Origin: Rhodospira trueperi
Lineage (GTDB): Bacteria; Pseudomonadota; Alphaproteobacteria; Rhodospirillales; Rhodospirillaceae
Reading direction: 5' to 3'
NCBI RefSeq assembly: GCF_900101965.1
Contig: NZ_FNAP01000006.1
Location: 124,001 to 188,000, forward strand
Length of the DNA stretch: 64,000 nt
Shown: one piece after another, positions 17,047 to 27,117 of the stretch
Position numbering within the stretch: position 1 is the first letter of the stretch
How the letters are laid out: every line of letters starts with the position of its first letter
Position numbers and translations under genes: made by a program
Notes under the pieces: generated by a model
The model's input: only the letters and a program-made list of their open reading frames with translations
What the model was told of the DNA's origin: nothing
Databases searched by the model: none

Positions 17047-19179
17047 ATGACGGATGCTCCGCAGCGGTTCGCCGAGGACTTTCCCGCCGCTTCCCACACC
17101 GACTGGATGGCGATGGTCGAAAAGGCGCTCGACGGCGCGCCGTTTGACAAGAAATTGGTGGCCCGGACGCTGGAGGGCTTTTCCATCCAGCCCCTGTATT
17201 CGCGCGAGCACTGGCCGGCCGAGGGCGATCCGTCGGGCATGCCCGGCGCCATGCCGTTCACGCGCGGGGCGCGTCCCCTGGGGATGTCGCAGAGCGGATG
17301 GGACATCCGCCAGCTTCACGCCAACCCGGATATCGCGGCCACCAAGGCGGCTATCGCCGATGATCTGGAAAACAGCGTGACCTCGCTGTTGATCCGCCTG
17401 GACGCCGCCGGTCGCGCCGGACTCGACGCCGACGCGCCGGAGGCCGCCGACCTGTTCGGGCAGGGCGGACTGTCGCTGTCAACCGTGGCCGAGTGGGACG
17501 CACTGCTGAGCGATGTCGACCTGACGAAGGTGCCCGTCGCGGTGCAGGCCGGCCCGCAGGCGCCCGTGGTCGCCGCCATGCTGACCGCGCTGTGGTGCCA
17601 GCGGGGTGTGACCGAGTTCGACGCCAAGGGCGCGTTCAACATCGATCCGCTGGGTGCGCTGGCGGAATTCGGACGGTTGCCGACGAGCCTTGAAACGGCG
17701 CTCGGCCACATGGCCTCCCTCGCCGACAAGACCGCGCGCACCTTCCCGGGCGGCGCCGTCACGGCGGTGGCGGTCGATTCGGCCGTCTACTACAACGCCG
17801 GTGCCAGCGAGGCCCAGGATCTGGCGTGCGCGATGGCCACGGGCGTGGCCTATCTGCGCGCCATGGAGGCCGCCGGCATGCCCATGGACGAGGCCTGCGG
17901 CCAGATCGCCTTTTCGTTCTCGCTGGGCACCGACCAATATCTGAACATCGCCAAGCTGCGCGCCGCCCGGCTGATGTGGGCGCGCATCGCCGAGGCCTGC
18001 GGCGCCGGCGAACCGGCCCGCGCTGCGCGCGTTCACGCCGTGACGGCGTCGCGAGTGCTGACCCGCCGCGACCCCTGGGTCAACATGCTGCGCTCCACCA
18101 TGGTCTGCTTCTCGGCGGCCATCGGCGGCGCCAACAGCATCACGATTCTGCCGCACGACGCCGCGTTGGGCCAGCCGAGCCCGCTGTCCCGCCGCATCGC
18201 CCGCAATACCCAGTTGATCCTTCAGGAAGAAAGCCAGCTCAACCGGGTGATCGATCCCGCCGGTGGCTCCTGGGCGCTGGAATCCCTGACCGAGGAGTTG
18301 GCCGGCAGCGCCTGGGCGCTGTTCCAGGACATCGAGAAGGGCGGCGGCATGGCGGCGGCCCTGTCCTCCGGTCGCATCGCCGAGCAGATCGGCACGGTGC
18401 GCGAGACCCGGCGCAAGGACATCGCGAAGCGCAAGGCCCCCATCACCGGCATTTCGGAATTCCCCAACCTCGCCGAGCCCGCCCCCGAACTGGCCGACCC
18501 GGATTTGGAGGCGCTGCGGGAGGCGGCCGGCGCGTCATTGGCCAGCGTCCGCGACGATGCCACCTGCGACATCTTCTCCGTCGAGGGGGCGGTCGAGGAA
18601 CTGGACGTGCTGCCCACCGAGATCGCCACGGCGGCCATCAAGGGGGCCACCCTGGGCGAGTTGGTCCGCGCCTCCACCCGGAACGGCGCCGACGCGCTGG
18701 AGATCACCCCGTTGCCGTCGCACCGGCTGGCCGAGGACTTCGAGGCCCTGCGCGACGGCTCCGACGAGGTGTTGGAGGGTACCGGCGCGCGGCCGCTGAT
18801 TTTCCTCGCCAACCTGGGGCCCATCGCCCACCACACCGCCCGCGCCACCTTCGCCCGCAACTTCTTCGAGGCCGGCGGCGTCGAGGCCCTGACCAACACG
18901 GGCTTTGCCGACGCCGAGGACTGCGCTGCCGCGTTCACGGACAGCGGCGCCCGGGTGGCGGTGATCTGCTCGTCCGACAAGATCTACGCCGATCAGGCCG
19001 AACCCGCCGCCCGCGCGCTCAAGGCCGCCGGGTGCGCGAAGCTCTATCTGGCCGGACGGCCGGGCGACAAACAGGCGGACTTTGAGGCCGCCGGCATCGA
19101 TGCCTTCATCTTCGTGGGGTGCGACGTGCTCGGCACGTTGCAGGGCCTGCACGCCGCTTTGGGAGTGACCAGCCGATGA
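17047..19179 (+). CDS. mutA: Methylmalonyl-CoA mutase small (beta) subunit MutA
   Basis: 710 residues, the non-catalytic partner of the heterodimeric mutase. It has the TIM-barrel family segments ([58 protein letters not shown]) and the degenerate cobalamin-binding-like C domain ([38 protein letters not shown]) lacking the D-x-H-x-x-G motif, as expected for this subunit. The start at 17047 follows AGGATAGGG. Its stop overlaps the mutB start (ATGA), so the two are translated together. The enzyme links propionyl-CoA and the ethylmalonyl-CoA pathway with succinyl-CoA. Confidence 0.95.
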   Translation: MTDAPQRFAEDFPAASHTDWMAMVEKALDGAPFDKKLVARTLEGFSIQPLYSREHWPAEGDPSGMPGAMPFTRGARPLGMSQSGWDIRQLHANPDIAATKAAIADDLENSVTSLLIRLDAAGRAGLDADAPEAADLFGQGGLSLSTVAEWDALLSDVDLTKVPVAVQAGPQAPVVAAMLTALWCQRGVTEFDAKGAFNIDPLGALAEFGRLPTSLETALGHMASLADKTARTFPGGAVTAVAVDSAVYYNAGASEAQDLACAMATGVAYLRAMEAAGMPMDEACGQIAFSFSLGTDQYLNIAKLRAARLMWARIAEACGAGEPARAARVHAVTASRVLTRRDPWVNMLRSTMVCFSAAIGGANSITILPHDAALGQPSPLSRRIARNTQLILQEESQLNRVIDPAGGSWALESLTEELAGSAWALFQDIEKGGGMAAALSSGRIAEQIGTVRETRRKDIAKRKAPITGISEFPNLAEPAPELADPDLEALREAAGASLASVRDDATCDIFSVEGAVEELDVLPTEIATAAIKGATLGELVRASTRNGADALEITPLPSHRLAEDFEALRDGSDEVLEGTGARPLIFLANLGPIAHHTARATFARNFFEAGGVEALTNTGFADAEDCAAAFTDSGARVAVICSSDKIYADQAEPAARALKAAGCAKLYLAGRPGDKQADFEAAGIDAFIFVGCDVLGTLQGLHAALGVTSR

Positions 19180-21371
19180 GTGCCATCCCCGACTTCTCCG
19201 GCGTTGCCTTCGACCCGCGCGGTACGGGCGACGCGACGGCGTGGCGCGCGGCCGCCGACGCCGAGGCCGGCCAGCACCTCGATCACCTGCTCTGGGAGAC
19301 CCCGGAGAAGATCCCGGTCAAGCCGCTGTATACGGCGGCCGACCTGGAGGGCCTGGACTTCCTCGACACCGTGCCGGGCAAGCCGCCGTACCTGCGCGGC
19401 CCGTACCCGACCATGTACGTCGAGCGGCCCTGGACCATCCGTCAGTATGCCGGGTTCTCCACCGCCAAGGACTCCAATGCCTTCTACCGCCGCAATCTGG
19501 CGGCGGGTCAGAAGGGCCTGTCGGTGGCCTTCGACCTCGCCACCCACCGGGGCTATGACAGCGATCACCCGCGCGTGGCCGGTGATGTCGGCATGGCCGG
19601 CGTGGCGATCGATTCCATCCTCGACATGCGCCAGCTGTTCGACGGCATCCCGCTGGACAAGATGAGCGTGTCCATGACCATGAACGGCGCCGTGCTGCCG
19701 GTGCTGGCGCTGTACATCGTGGCGGCCGAGGAACAGGGGGTGAAGCCGGAGCAACTGGCGGGGACCATCCAGAACGACATCCTCAAGGAGTTCATGGTCC
19801 GCAACACCTACATCTATCCGCCGATGCCGTCGATGCGGATCATTTCGGACATCTTTGCCTTCACCTCCCAGAAGATGCCCAAGTACAACTCCATCTCCAT
19901 TTCCGGCTATCACATGCAGGAGGCCGGCGCGACCGCTGACCTGGAGATGGCCTATACCCTGGCCGACGGTGTGCAGTACGCCCGCGCCGGCATGGACGCG
20001 GGGCTGACCATCGATGCCTTCGCGCCGCGCCTGTCGTTCTTCTGGGCCATTGGCATGAACTTCGCCATGGAGGTGGCGAAGATGCGCGCCGCGCGCCTGC
20101 TGTGGGCCAAGCTGATCCACCAGTTCGAGCCCAAGAGCACCAAGTCGCTGTCGCTGCGCACGCACTGCCAGACGTCCGGCTGGTCGCTGACCGCGCAGGA
20201 CGTGTTCAACAACGTCGCCCGCACCTGCGTCGAGGCCATGGCCGCCACCCAGGGCCACACCCAGTCGCTGCACACCAACGCGCTGGACGAGGCGCTGGCG
20301 CTGCCGACCGACTTCTCCGCCCGCATCGCGCGGCAGACCCAGTTGTTCATCCAGGAAGAGGCCGGCACCAACCGCGTCATCGACCCCTGGGGCGGCAGCT
20401 ATTACATCGAACGCCTGACCCATGACCTCGCCGCCCGCGCCTGGGCGCACATCCAGGAGGTGGAGGCCGAGGGCGGCATGGCCAAGGCCATCGAGGCCGG
20501 CATTCCCAAGATGCGCATCGAGGAAGCCTCCGCCCGCACCCAGGCCCGCATCGACAGCGGCCTTCAGACCGTGGTCGGCGTCAACAAGTACCGGGCGACC
20601 GGCAAGGACAACATTGAGGTCCTGAAGGTCGAGAACGCCGCCGTGCGCCGCGAGCAGATCGAAAAGCTGGAGCGCCTGCGCGCCGAGCGCGACGCCGAGG
20701 CGCTGCGCCCGCACCTGGAGGCGTTGACCAAGGCCGCCGAGACGGGCGAGGGCAACCTGCTGGAACTGGCCGTCAACGCCGCCCGCGCCAAGGCCAGCGT
20801 GGGCGAGATCTCCGACGCGCTGGAAAAGGTCTGGGGCCGCCACAAGGCCGATATCCGCGCCATTTCCGGCGTGTACGGCAGGGAGGTCAGCGCCGTGTCC
20901 GACGTGCCCGCCCGCGTGCAGAAGATGGTCGAGGCGTTCGAGGCCAACGACGGCCGCCGGCCGCGCATTCTTATCGCCAAGATGGGCCAGGACGGCCACG
21001 ACCGGGGCCAGAAGGTGATCGCCACCGCGTTCGCCGACCTGGGCTTCGACGTCGATATCGGCCCCTTGTTCCAGACCCCGGAGGAGGCCGCCCGTCAGGC
21101 GGTGGAGAACGACGTGCATATCGTCGGCGCCTCGTCGCTGGCCGCCGGGCACCTGACCCTGGTGCCGCAGTTGCGCAAGGCGCTGGACGCCGAGGGCCGC
21201 GACGACATCATGATCGTCGTCGGCGGGGTGATCCCGCCGGGGGACTTCGACGCCCTGACAGCCGCCGGGGCCAAGGCCATCTTCCCGCCCGGCACCTCGA
21301 TCCCCGAAGCGGCCATCGACCTGATGGCCAAACTCAACGAGGCGCTGGGGTACGCGACCAAGGCGGCGTAG
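19176..21371 (+). CDS. mutB: Methylmalonyl-CoA mutase large (alpha) subunit MutB
   Basis: 731-residue catalytic subunit that interconverts (R)-methylmalonyl-CoA and succinyl-CoA with adenosylcobalamin. The substrate-binding barrel begins with [27 protein letters not shown], and the C-terminal B12 domain has [18 protein letters not shown], in which the histidine of DGHDRG (about residue 607) is the lower cobalt ligand, followed by [16 protein letters not shown] and [11 protein letters not shown]. It is the catalytic outlet for the cobalamin made by cobO/cobQ/cobD products in this window. No meaB chaperone gene adjoins it. Confidence 0.97.
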   Translation: MSAIPDFSGVAFDPRGTGDATAWRAAADAEAGQHLDHLLWETPEKIPVKPLYTAADLEGLDFLDTVPGKPPYLRGPYPTMYVERPWTIRQYAGFSTAKDSNAFYRRNLAAGQKGLSVAFDLATHRGYDSDHPRVAGDVGMAGVAIDSILDMRQLFDGIPLDKMSVSMTMNGAVLPVLALYIVAAEEQGVKPEQLAGTIQNDILKEFMVRNTYIYPPMPSMRIISDIFAFTSQKMPKYNSISISGYHMQEAGATADLEMAYTLADGVQYARAGMDAGLTIDAFAPRLSFFWAIGMNFAMEVAKMRAARLLWAKLIHQFEPKSTKSLSLRTHCQTSGWSLTAQDVFNNVARTCVEAMAATQGHTQSLHTNALDEALALPTDFSARIARQTQLFIQEEAGTNRVIDPWGGSYYIERLTHDLAARAWAHIQEVEAEGGMAKAIEAGIPKMRIEEASARTQARIDSGLQTVVGVNKYRATGKDNIEVLKVENAAVRREQIEKLERLRAERDAEALRPHLEALTKAAETGEGNLLELAVNAARAKASVGEISDALEKVWGRHKADIRAISGVYGREVSAVSDVPARVQKMVEAFEANDGRRPRILIAKMGQDGHDRGQKVIATAFADLGFDVDIGPLFQTPEEAARQAVENDVHIVGASSLAAGHLTLVPQLRKALDAEGRDDIMIVVGGVIPPGDFDALTAAGAKAIFPPGTSIPEAAIDLMAKLNEALGYATKAA

Positions 21372-21740
21372 AGGCGGGGGCGCTCTTCCTCTGACCCGAT
21401 GATCCGGGCGGGGGCGGCGATAGGCGCAAACGGTGGCGTTTCCGTGCCTCAACCCCACCCCAGCCCTCCCCTTCCAAGGGAGGGAGTCCGAGCGGCACGC
21501 CGCCTCATGGGCGGCGCATTGGACGAAAGCGCCGCCCGCCGACACCGCCGCCCCCGACCCCGCCGCTGATCCGCGTTCCGTTTGATCCCGGTCGGCGATA
21601 GGATCGGCCCGTCCGGCGGATGGTCGCCGGGACGATCCAATCACGATGACGGCCTGTCCTTGACGCCGCGGCGGCCCCCCCGGGGGCGCATCGGTCACAA
21701 CCGGATCAGGCGGCATCGGCAAGACGCGGGACAACACCTC
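21372..21740. other. Intergenic region between mutB and modD
   Basis: 369 bases without a credible gene. At 21463-21489 the arms CCTCCCCTT and AAGGGAGGG form a hairpin, and GGGAGTCCGAGCGGC just after it matches one end of repeat family E (47731-47798 and 57768-57835). The region 21580-21740 must hold the modD promoter; I see no clear consensus. Confidence 0.5.
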
Positions 21741-22583
21741 ATGCAAACCCTGGATGACGCCGCCCTGTGGGCGCTGCTGCGCGAGGATGCGCCGTACGGC
21801 GACTTGACCACCCGGGCACTGGACCTCGGCGAGCGGGCGGCCCGCATGGCCTTCGCCGCGCGCGGGCCGATGACCGTGTGCGGGGTGGAGGAGGCGGCGC
21901 GGCTGCTGCATCTGGTCGGCGCCACCGCCCGGCCCGATTGCGCCAGCGGCGCGAGACTGGAGGCCGGCGCCCCCATCCTCTCGGCGGAGGGACAGGCGGA
22001 GGCGCTGCTGCTGGCCTGGAAGGTGGCGCAGATGCTGGTCGAGTGGCCCTCCGGCGTGGCCACGGCCGCCCGCGCCATGGTCGAGGCGGCGCGCGCCGCC
22101 CGTCCGGACGCCATCGTCGCCTGCACCCGCAAGGCCATCCCCGGCACCCGCGCGCTGTCGGCCAAGGCCGTGCTGGCCGGGGGCGCGGTCCTGCACCGCA
22201 CCGGCCTGTCCGACACCGTGCTGCTGTTCCCGGAACACCGCGCCGTCGGTGGCGGGCCGGAGGCGCTGGGCGGTCAGGTCGCCACCCTGAAACACGCCTG
22301 TCCGGAACGCGCCGTGGTGGTCGAGGTCAAGACGGTCGAGGAGGCCCTGGCCGCCGCCCGCCACGGCGCCGACGTGCTGCAACTGGAGAAGTTCCCGGCG
22401 GAAGACGTGGCCGCCGTGACGGCGCGCCTGCCGGCGGGCGCGTCCGTGTGCATCGCCGCCGCCGGGGGGCTCCATCCGGGCAATGCCGGCGACTACGCCC
22501 GCGCCGGCGCCCGCGTGCTGGTCACCTCGGCACCCTACTACGCCAAACCGGCCGACGTGGCGGTGACCATCACTCCGGCATAG
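21741..22583 (+). CDS. modD: ModD-type pyrophosphorylase (NadC-like)
   Basis: 280 residues with the quinolinate phosphoribosyltransferase fold. The diagnostic stretch reads [40 protein letters not shown], which matches ModD (R-K-x-x-P-G-T, H-R-x-G-L-S-D/E-T) rather than NadC, where RKTxPGLRxxEK and KDNH occur. ModD is found beside molybdate transport genes in nitrogen fixers; its reaction is not established. Here it stands alone, without modABC, but in a genome segment with Mo-nitrogenase genes. The start at 21741 gives the standard [20 protein letters not shown] opening. Its 3' end overlaps convergent thyX by 14 bases. Confidence 0.85.
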   Translation: MQTLDDAALWALLREDAPYGDLTTRALDLGERAARMAFAARGPMTVCGVEEAARLLHLVGATARPDCASGARLEAGAPILSAEGQAEALLLAWKVAQMLVEWPSGVATAARAMVEAARAARPDAIVACTRKAIPGTRALSAKAVLAGGAVLHRTGLSDTVLLFPEHRAVGGGPEALGGQVATLKHACPERAVVVEVKTVEEALAAARHGADVLQLEKFPAEDVAAVTARLPAGASVCIAAAGGLHPGNAGDYARAGARVLVTSAPYYAKPADVAVTITPA

Positions 22584-23523
22584 GCAGGTCCAGCGCCGCC
22601 CACAACTCGCGCCACTCGCGGGGCGACAGGCCGCTGTCGGCCTGGGTGACCGCCTCGCCGGCCAGCGCCCGACGCACCACCGACAGCGCCGGGCGCGACA
22701 GATGCAGGCCGCCCATGCGGTAGTCCCGGAACGCCTCGTGGATCACCGGCACCCAGCGGGCCATCAGGTCCAGCATGACCTCGGCATAGACGCGGATCTC
22801 GAACTGGGCATGGCTGTCTGCGCGTAGCGACAGGAAGTGCATGAGGTTGTGTAGGTCGGTCTTCCAGTACCACTGCGTATAGGTGTTCAGCGTCAGGTTC
22901 ATGCGGGCCAGCTCGCGCGCCAGCCCCAGCCGGGCGTCGTCGTCCGTGCCCAGCATGTGCTCATAGTTGGCGTGGCAGCGCACGGCATCGCCGCGCAGGA
23001 TGTCCAGAACCTCCGCCGCCTCGGCCCCCTCCAGCACCGTGCCGCGCCCCTGCCGGTTGTCGCTGGACTGCGCCGCCAGATGCTCCGGCGCCGGAATGTA
23101 GAACTCCCGGTCCATCACCGAATAGCGCGCCGAGTACTCGTTGACGTTGGCGGTGCGGTGGCGAATCCACTGCCGCGCCACGAAGATCGGCAGTTTGACG
23201 TGAAACTTGATCTCGCACATCTCGAACGGCGTGGTGTGGCGGTGCCGCATGAGATAGCGGATCAGGCCCCGGTCCTCGCGCACCTGCTTGGTGCCGCGCC
23301 CGTAGGACACGCGCGCCGCTTGCACCACGGCGCCGTCGTCGCCCATGTAGTCCACGACGCGGACGAAGCCGTGGTCGAGCACCGGGAAGGGGCGGTGGAG
23401 GATGTCCTCCATCGCGGCCACCGTGGCGCGGCGGGTCTCCCCGGTCTGGGCGCGCAACGCCTCGATCTCGGCCTGCATGGTGGGGTCGAGGCGGCTGGGG
23501 TCGGGCTGGACGGCGTCGGACAT
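22570..23523 (-). CDS. thyX: Flavin-dependent thymidylate synthase ThyX
   Basis: Makes dTMP from dUMP using methylenetetrahydrofolate and reduced FAD, independent of ThyA. The 317-residue protein has the ThyX motif [15 protein letters not shown] (residues 121-135) and the FAD/dUMP contact segments [20 protein letters not shown] and [14 protein letters not shown] [11 protein letters not shown]. The N-terminal extension of about 45 residues is usual in alphaproteobacteria. The start at 23523 leads with [12 protein letters not shown]. Its 3' end overlaps convergent modD. Confidence 0.96.
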   Translation of the reverse strand: MSDAVQPDPSRLDPTMQAEIEALRAQTGETRRATVAAMEDILHRPFPVLDHGFVRVVDYMGDDGAVVQAARVSYGRGTKQVREDRGLIRYLMRHRHTTPFEMCEIKFHVKLPIFVARQWIRHRTANVNEYSARYSVMDREFYIPAPEHLAAQSSDNRQGRGTVLEGAEAAEVLDILRGDAVRCHANYEHMLGTDDDARLGLARELARMNLTLNTYTQWYWKTDLHNLMHFLSLRADSHAQFEIRVYAEVMLDLMARWVPVIHEAFRDYRMGGLHLSRPALSVVRRALAGEAVTQADSGLSPREWRELWAALDLPMPE

Positions 23524-23635
23524 GGGCGGCGACTCGGGCTGGAGGGGGCGGAGGCGGCACCTTAGCGGGTCACGGGACCCGATGCCATGCCGGGTTCATC
23601 GTGACCGGGCCGGGGGCCCGTGCTATGCCGACATC

Positions 23636-24589
23636 ATGGCCGATCACGATTCCCTCTACCATCGCCTGTTCTCGCATCCGCTCATGGTCGAGCATCTGGT
23701 GCGCGACGCCGTGCCCGACGCCCTCGCCGTCGGTGTCGATTTCGAGGGCATGGAACGGGTGGTGGCGAAGTTCCACGACCGGACAGGCCAGCGCCGCGAC
23801 GGAGACGTCATCTGGCGCCTGCCCACACGGGAGGGGTTGGACGTCTACCTGTACCTGCTGCTTGAGTTCCAGTCTCGGAACGACTGGTGGATGGCGGTGC
23901 GTACGCAGGTCTATGAAGGGCTTCTGTGGCAGCACCTGATCGCGGAACGGAGCCTAAAGGCCGGCGATTCGCTGCCTCCGGTGCTATTGGTGGTGCTGCA
24001 CAACGGGACCGACCGATGGACGGCCCCCACCGACACGTCAGATTTGATCGGGTTGCCGGCCGACTCGCCACTGTGGCCTTGGCAGCCACGACTCCGCTAT
24101 CATGTCATCGACATGGGGCGGTTGCCCGGTGACGCGTTGGCGCGGCGGGACACCCTGACGGCCCTGTTGTTCCGCCTGGAGCAACAGCCCGATCCGGCGG
24201 AGCTCGCCGCCCTGGTCGACGAGGTGGTGGGGTGGTTCCGCCGTCATCCGGCGGCCCGGGACCTGATGCGCCTGTTCACCGAACTGGTCCGTCAGGCCGT
24301 CGCTGGGGTCGAACCCCGCGTGACGGTGCCCGACGACCTACTGGAGGCAAGGACGATGCTGGCGACGCTGGGTCAGGACTGGAAACGGCAGTGGTTGGCC
24401 GAGGGCCGGGCGGAAGGGAAAGCCGAAGGGAAGGCCGACTCTCTGATTCGCTTCGCCGAACGACGGTTCGGCCCGTTGTCCGCCGACACCCGGGCGCGGA
24501 TCCGCGCGGCCGACGAAGCCGCGCTGGATGCCTGGATTGATGGCCTTGTCGACGCCGCCGATCTGGACGCCGTTTTCGGGCGTCATTGA
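23636..24589 (+). CDS. Rpn-family (PD-(D/E)XK) recombination-promoting nuclease / DUF4351 protein
   Basis: 317 residues. The N-terminal two-thirds match the Rpn/YhgA-like family: YHRLFSHPLMVEHLVRDAVP, a REGLDVYLYLLLEFQSRNDWWMAVR core that contains the E-x-Q nuclease motif, and PPVLLVVLHNGTDRW. A low-complexity linker with the repeated AEGKAEGK leads into a C-terminal DUF4351-like helix pair (LIRFAERRFGPLSADTRARIRAADEAALDAWIDGLVDA). Rpn proteins are DNA endonucleases related to transposase families and are typically multi-copy; biological roles are unsettled. The ATG at 23636 is used; a frame extending upstream has no ribosome site. Confidence 0.82.
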   Translation: MADHDSLYHRLFSHPLMVEHLVRDAVPDALAVGVDFEGMERVVAKFHDRTGQRRDGDVIWRLPTREGLDVYLYLLLEFQSRNDWWMAVRTQVYEGLLWQHLIAERSLKAGDSLPPVLLVVLHNGTDRWTAPTDTSDLIGLPADSPLWPWQPRLRYHVIDMGRLPGDALARRDTLTALLFRLEQQPDPAELAALVDEVVGWFRRHPAARDLMRLFTELVRQAVAGVEPRVTVPDDLLEARTMLATLGQDWKRQWLAEGRAEGKAEGKADSLIRFAERRFGPLSADTRARIRAADEAALDAWIDGLVDAADLDAVFGRH

Positions 24590-24877
24590 ACGAAAGGCCG
24601 ATTGGCCGGCCGAACACCAGTCGCTCCGCCGACCACGTGCGCCGGGCCGACGAAGCCGCAGCGCGACTAGGGCGCGTTGCGTTTCATTTGAGTCAGCCAA
24701 CGCGCCCGAGTCATTTGATATTGAAGCAATTCGTCGTCGCGATCCGTTCCGGATCGCTCGGGATTTGCTCTAGAAGAAGCGCCCCGTGCGCGGGAACAGA
24801 AGCAGCACAGTGGATAAAATACGGGCGGACAGGCTGCAAATCGCCGCCGCTCCGCTAACGCTAAGTCATTGGAAAAG
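24590..24877. repeat. Intergenic region with dispersed repeat, family B copy 2 (inverted)
   Basis: 24725-24769 is the reverse complement of 2430-2474 with 4 differences in 45 bases, and weaker similarity extends left to about 24664. It lies between the Rpn-family gene and tRNA-Phe. Nothing else is recognised here. Confidence 0.75.
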
Positions 24878-24953
24878 TGGTGCCCAGGGACAGATTCGAA
24901 CTGCCGACACGGGGATTTTCAGTCCCCTGCTCTACCAACTGAGCTACCTGGGC
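24878..24953 (-). tRNA. tRNA-Phe (GAA)
   Basis: 76 bases on the minus strand including an encoded CCA. The acceptor arms GCCCAGG and CCTGGGC pair fully; the D arm is GCTC-AGTTGGTA-GAGC; the anticodon arm is GGGGA-CTGAAAA-TCCCC with GAA at 34-36; the T arm holds GTTCGAATC. Discriminator A is typical of tRNA-Phe. Confidence 0.98.
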
Positions 24954-25110
24954 ATCGTTTCGGCGCGACCGCGCTCCATCACCCGATGGGGCCGATGTGC
25001 CGTGGGGACGCTTTGTTACGGGAATTCGGCGGTCCTGTCAAACAGGGTTTCACGAACAAAGTTCCGGGCATTGGGCCGATGGGCCCCCCCGCGCGGCTCT
25101 CGCCATGGAC

Positions 25111-25548
25111 TCAGGGCTGGGCGCTGTCCCGGGCCGGCTCTCCTCGGGCGCCGGGCGCGGAGGCGGTTTCGCCCTGATCGGCCTCAAGGCGGCGCAGTGT
25201 CTCCTCCGGCGCGGTGGAGCGGATGACCCCCCGGGCGGAGTGCGGCAGATGCGCCGCCACCCGGCAGATCGTCCGGTCGAGCGCTGGCCACCGCTCGCGC
25301 GATCGGCGGATGGCGTTGCGGGCGATGACGGAATCGCGGGCGAGCAGGAACACGCCCAGGGCGGTCAGGATGAACCCAACGGGTATGGGCATCGGCCAGG
25401 TGATGAGCCCGACGATCACCAGCACCACGCCGGCCGTGATGCTGACGAGGCGCAGGATGGGGTGGCGCGGCCGCGCGTGATCTGCGGCGGCGCCAGGGGC
25501 CGGGCGGTCCGGTGCCGGCGATGTATCCGGGTCGGATGGTGTCGTCAT
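25111..25548 (-). CDS. PGPGW-type small membrane protein
   Basis: 145 residues: a proline-rich polar N terminus (to about residue 40), then two membrane segments with the order LRLVSITAGVVLVIVGLITW-PMPIPVGFILTALGVFLLA, where the proline-rich turn resembles the PGPGW domain of putative transmembrane proteins, then a basic cytoplasmic tail ending in helical Glu/Ala sequence. Function unknown. The ATG at 25548 is chosen; an alternative TTG at 25581 lacks a ribosome site. It follows the YqaA-like membrane gene by 46 bases on the same strand and so likely forms an operon with it and tusA. Confidence 0.65.
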   Translation of the reverse strand: MTTPSDPDTSPAPDRPAPGAAADHARPRHPILRLVSITAGVVLVIVGLITWPMPIPVGFILTALGVFLLARDSVIARNAIRRSRERWPALDRTICRVAAHLPHSARGVIRSTAPEETLRRLEADQGETASAPGARGEPARDSAQP

Positions 25549-25594
25549 TGACTGTGATATGGCGCGGGCCGCGCCCTCCAAAAGGGGTGGGGGC

Positions 25595-26173
25595 TCACAG
25601 CAGCTTGAGAGCCAGGAACCCGCTAAGCAGCAGCGCGAACCCCAGCGTTACCAGGAGTCCCAGACGGCGCTCGATGAACGCCCGCATGGGCTCGCCCCAG
25701 GCCCACAGCAGGGCGGCCACCAGGAAGAAGCGGACGCCCCGCGACAGCACAGAGGCAATGCCGAAGACCCAGGGGTCCAGTTGGGTCACGCCGCTGGCGA
25801 TGGTGATCACCTTGTAGGGAATCGGCGTCGCCCCGCCGGCGGCCACGATCCACGCGCCCCACGCGTTGTACAACTCCTGGAATGCCGTGAACCGATCAAG
25901 ATAGCCATAGAGATCGAGGATCGGGCGGCCCAGCGCCTCGAACAGGAACAGCCCGATCGCGTATCCCGCGAACCCGCCGGCCACGCTTGACAGCGTGCAC
26001 ACACCGGCGATCAGCCAGGCCTGCCGGGGCCGCGCCAGAACCATGGGAATCAGCAGGATGTCCGGGGGAATGGGAAACACCGAGCTTTCGATGAACGAAA
26101 TCGCCGCCAGCGCCCACAGGGCATGAGGCGTTGCCGCCAACCGCATGGTCCAGTCGTAGGTCTTGCGCAGCAC
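25595..26173 (-). CDS. YqaA/DedA-family membrane protein
   Basis: 192-residue integral membrane protein of the YqaA branch of the DedA/VTT superfamily. It has the family signatures ALAAISFIESSVFPIPPDILLIPMVLARP, VAGGFAGYAIGLFLFEALGRP and GGATPIPYKVITIASGV, and about five membrane segments. DedA proteins act as lipid scramblases or carriers and support envelope homeostasis. The GTG at 26173 was chosen because GGGAGG lies 9 bases upstream. It lies 60 bases downstream of tusA and upstream of the PGPGW-type gene on the same strand. Confidence 0.85.
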   Translation of the reverse strand: MLRKTYDWTMRLAATPHALWALAAISFIESSVFPIPPDILLIPMVLARPRQAWLIAGVCTLSSVAGGFAGYAIGLFLFEALGRPILDLYGYLDRFTAFQELYNAWGAWIVAAGGATPIPYKVITIASGVTQLDPWVFGIASVLSRGVRFFLVAALLWAWGEPMRAFIERRLGLLVTLGFALLLSGFLALKLL

Positions 26174-26233
26174 CGGCGTTGTCCTCCCGCCTCTCAGCAA
26201 TCGCGCGGTTCTAGCAGGCGCCACCGACCCCGG

Positions 26234-26521
26234 CTAGTCCGGACGTCGGCGCAGCCAATGGCGGTACAGGCCGCCGGCCTCCCCTCGCTGCGCCAGCAGA
26301 TCGGCGGTTCCCTGTGCGCAGAAGCGGCGCACGTCCTCCAGGCTGGCAGGATCGTTGGCCCACAGGTCCAGCACCTGACCGGGATCCATCGAGCGCAACG
26401 CCTTGTGGGCCCGCAGAACCGGCAGCGGACAGCGCAGATCCCGGGCGTCGAGAACAACGTCCGCGGCGGGGTCTGCGTGGTCGGGCGGGCTGTCTGAGAG
26501 CGGCGCGGGCCGGTCGGTCAT
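26234..26521 (-). CDS. tusA: TusA-family sulfur carrier protein
   Basis: 95 residues. The sulfur-carrying cysteine is C31 in DARDLRCPLPVLRAHKALRSM, the TusA signature. TusA-type proteins relay persulfide sulfur for tRNA thiolation, molybdenum cofactor synthesis or sulfur oxidation. A rhodanese gene is transcribed divergently across a perfect inverted repeat, and sox genes lie 10 kb to the right, so a role in sulfur-compound oxidation is plausible but inferred. The C terminus is Arg-rich (HWLRRRPD). Confidence 0.88.
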   Translation of the reverse strand: MTDRPAPLSDSPPDHADPAADVVLDARDLRCPLPVLRAHKALRSMDPGQVLDLWANDPASLEDVRRFCAQGTADLLAQRGEAGGLYRHWLRRRPD

Positions 26522-26566
26522 GACGGAGGCAATCCCATGTGTGCGGTAGGAGGAGGGGTTCGGTCC

Positions 26567-26597
26567 CCTTAAGAAGGATACGCCATCCTTCTTAAGG
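26567..26597. promoter_or_regulatory. Perfect 13-bp inverted repeat in the tusA/rhodanese divergent region
   Basis: CCTTAAGAAGGAT (26567-26579) and ATCCTTCTTAAGG (26585-26597) are exact inverted repeats around ACGCC. It lies 46 bases before the tusA start and 143 before the rhodanese start, a position that suits an operator for a dimeric regulator; it could also form a stable hairpin in either leader. AT-rich arms stand out from the GC-rich surroundings. Confidence 0.65.
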
Positions 26598-26739
26598 TTG
26601 AAAACGAATGGACTCCTCTCATATCTCATATGCAACAGTTCACCAAGGGACCCATGATGGTTCCGGTCGGCATGGTTGTCCGCGTCTCCCGGCCGCGTTT
26701 CCGGGGGCATCGTCGTTTTCTCCGGACCCTGAGGTGCCG

Positions 26740-27117
26740 ATGTTCCTTTCGCCTCCTGACCGCGAGACGCTGGCGGTCTTGCGCGAGCGCGTCCACCTGA
26801 TCGACGCGCCCACCGCCTTGAACTGGTACAGGGCCGGCCAGGCGCTGATGATCGACGTGCGCGAGCCCTTCGAGTACGGGCAGGCGCACATCCCCGAGGC
26901 CAAGTTGGTTCCTCTGTCGTCCTTCGAGCCGGACCACATTCCGACGCCGCCGGAGGCCGGCCGGCTTGTTCTGCACTGCGCGGTCGGCGTTCGCTGTGGG
27001 TACGCCGCCATGGCCTTGGTGCGGGTCGGCCATCCCGGCCCGCTCTACCGAGTCGAAGGCGGTTTCAAGGCGTGGCAAGCCCACGGCGGGCCTGTCGAGA
27101 GGGGATCCTGGTGCTGA
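26740..27117 (+). CDS. Single-domain rhodanese (sulfurtransferase)
   Basis: 125 residues with one rhodanese domain: ALMIDVREPFEYGQAHIPEAKLVPLSSF and the active-site loop LHCAVGVRCGYAAMAL with nucleophilic C80 (C-x-x-G-V-R form), followed by LYRVEGGFKAWQAHG. It transfers sulfane sulfur to a thiol acceptor such as TusA, whose gene is divergent. The start at 26740 follows GAGG. No signal peptide, so cytoplasmic. Confidence 0.92.
   Translation: MFLSPPDRETLAVLRERVHLIDAPTALNWYRAGQALMIDVREPFEYGQAHIPEAKLVPLSSFEPDHIPTPPEAGRLVLHCAVGVRCGYAAMALVRVGHPGPLYRVEGGFKAWQAHGGPVERGSWC

Noticed and set aside
19044..22475. 1143-codon minus-strand frame antisense to mutB and modD
   Set aside because: His/Gly/Arg/Gln-rich with no domain; the sense strand carries unmistakable mutB and modD.
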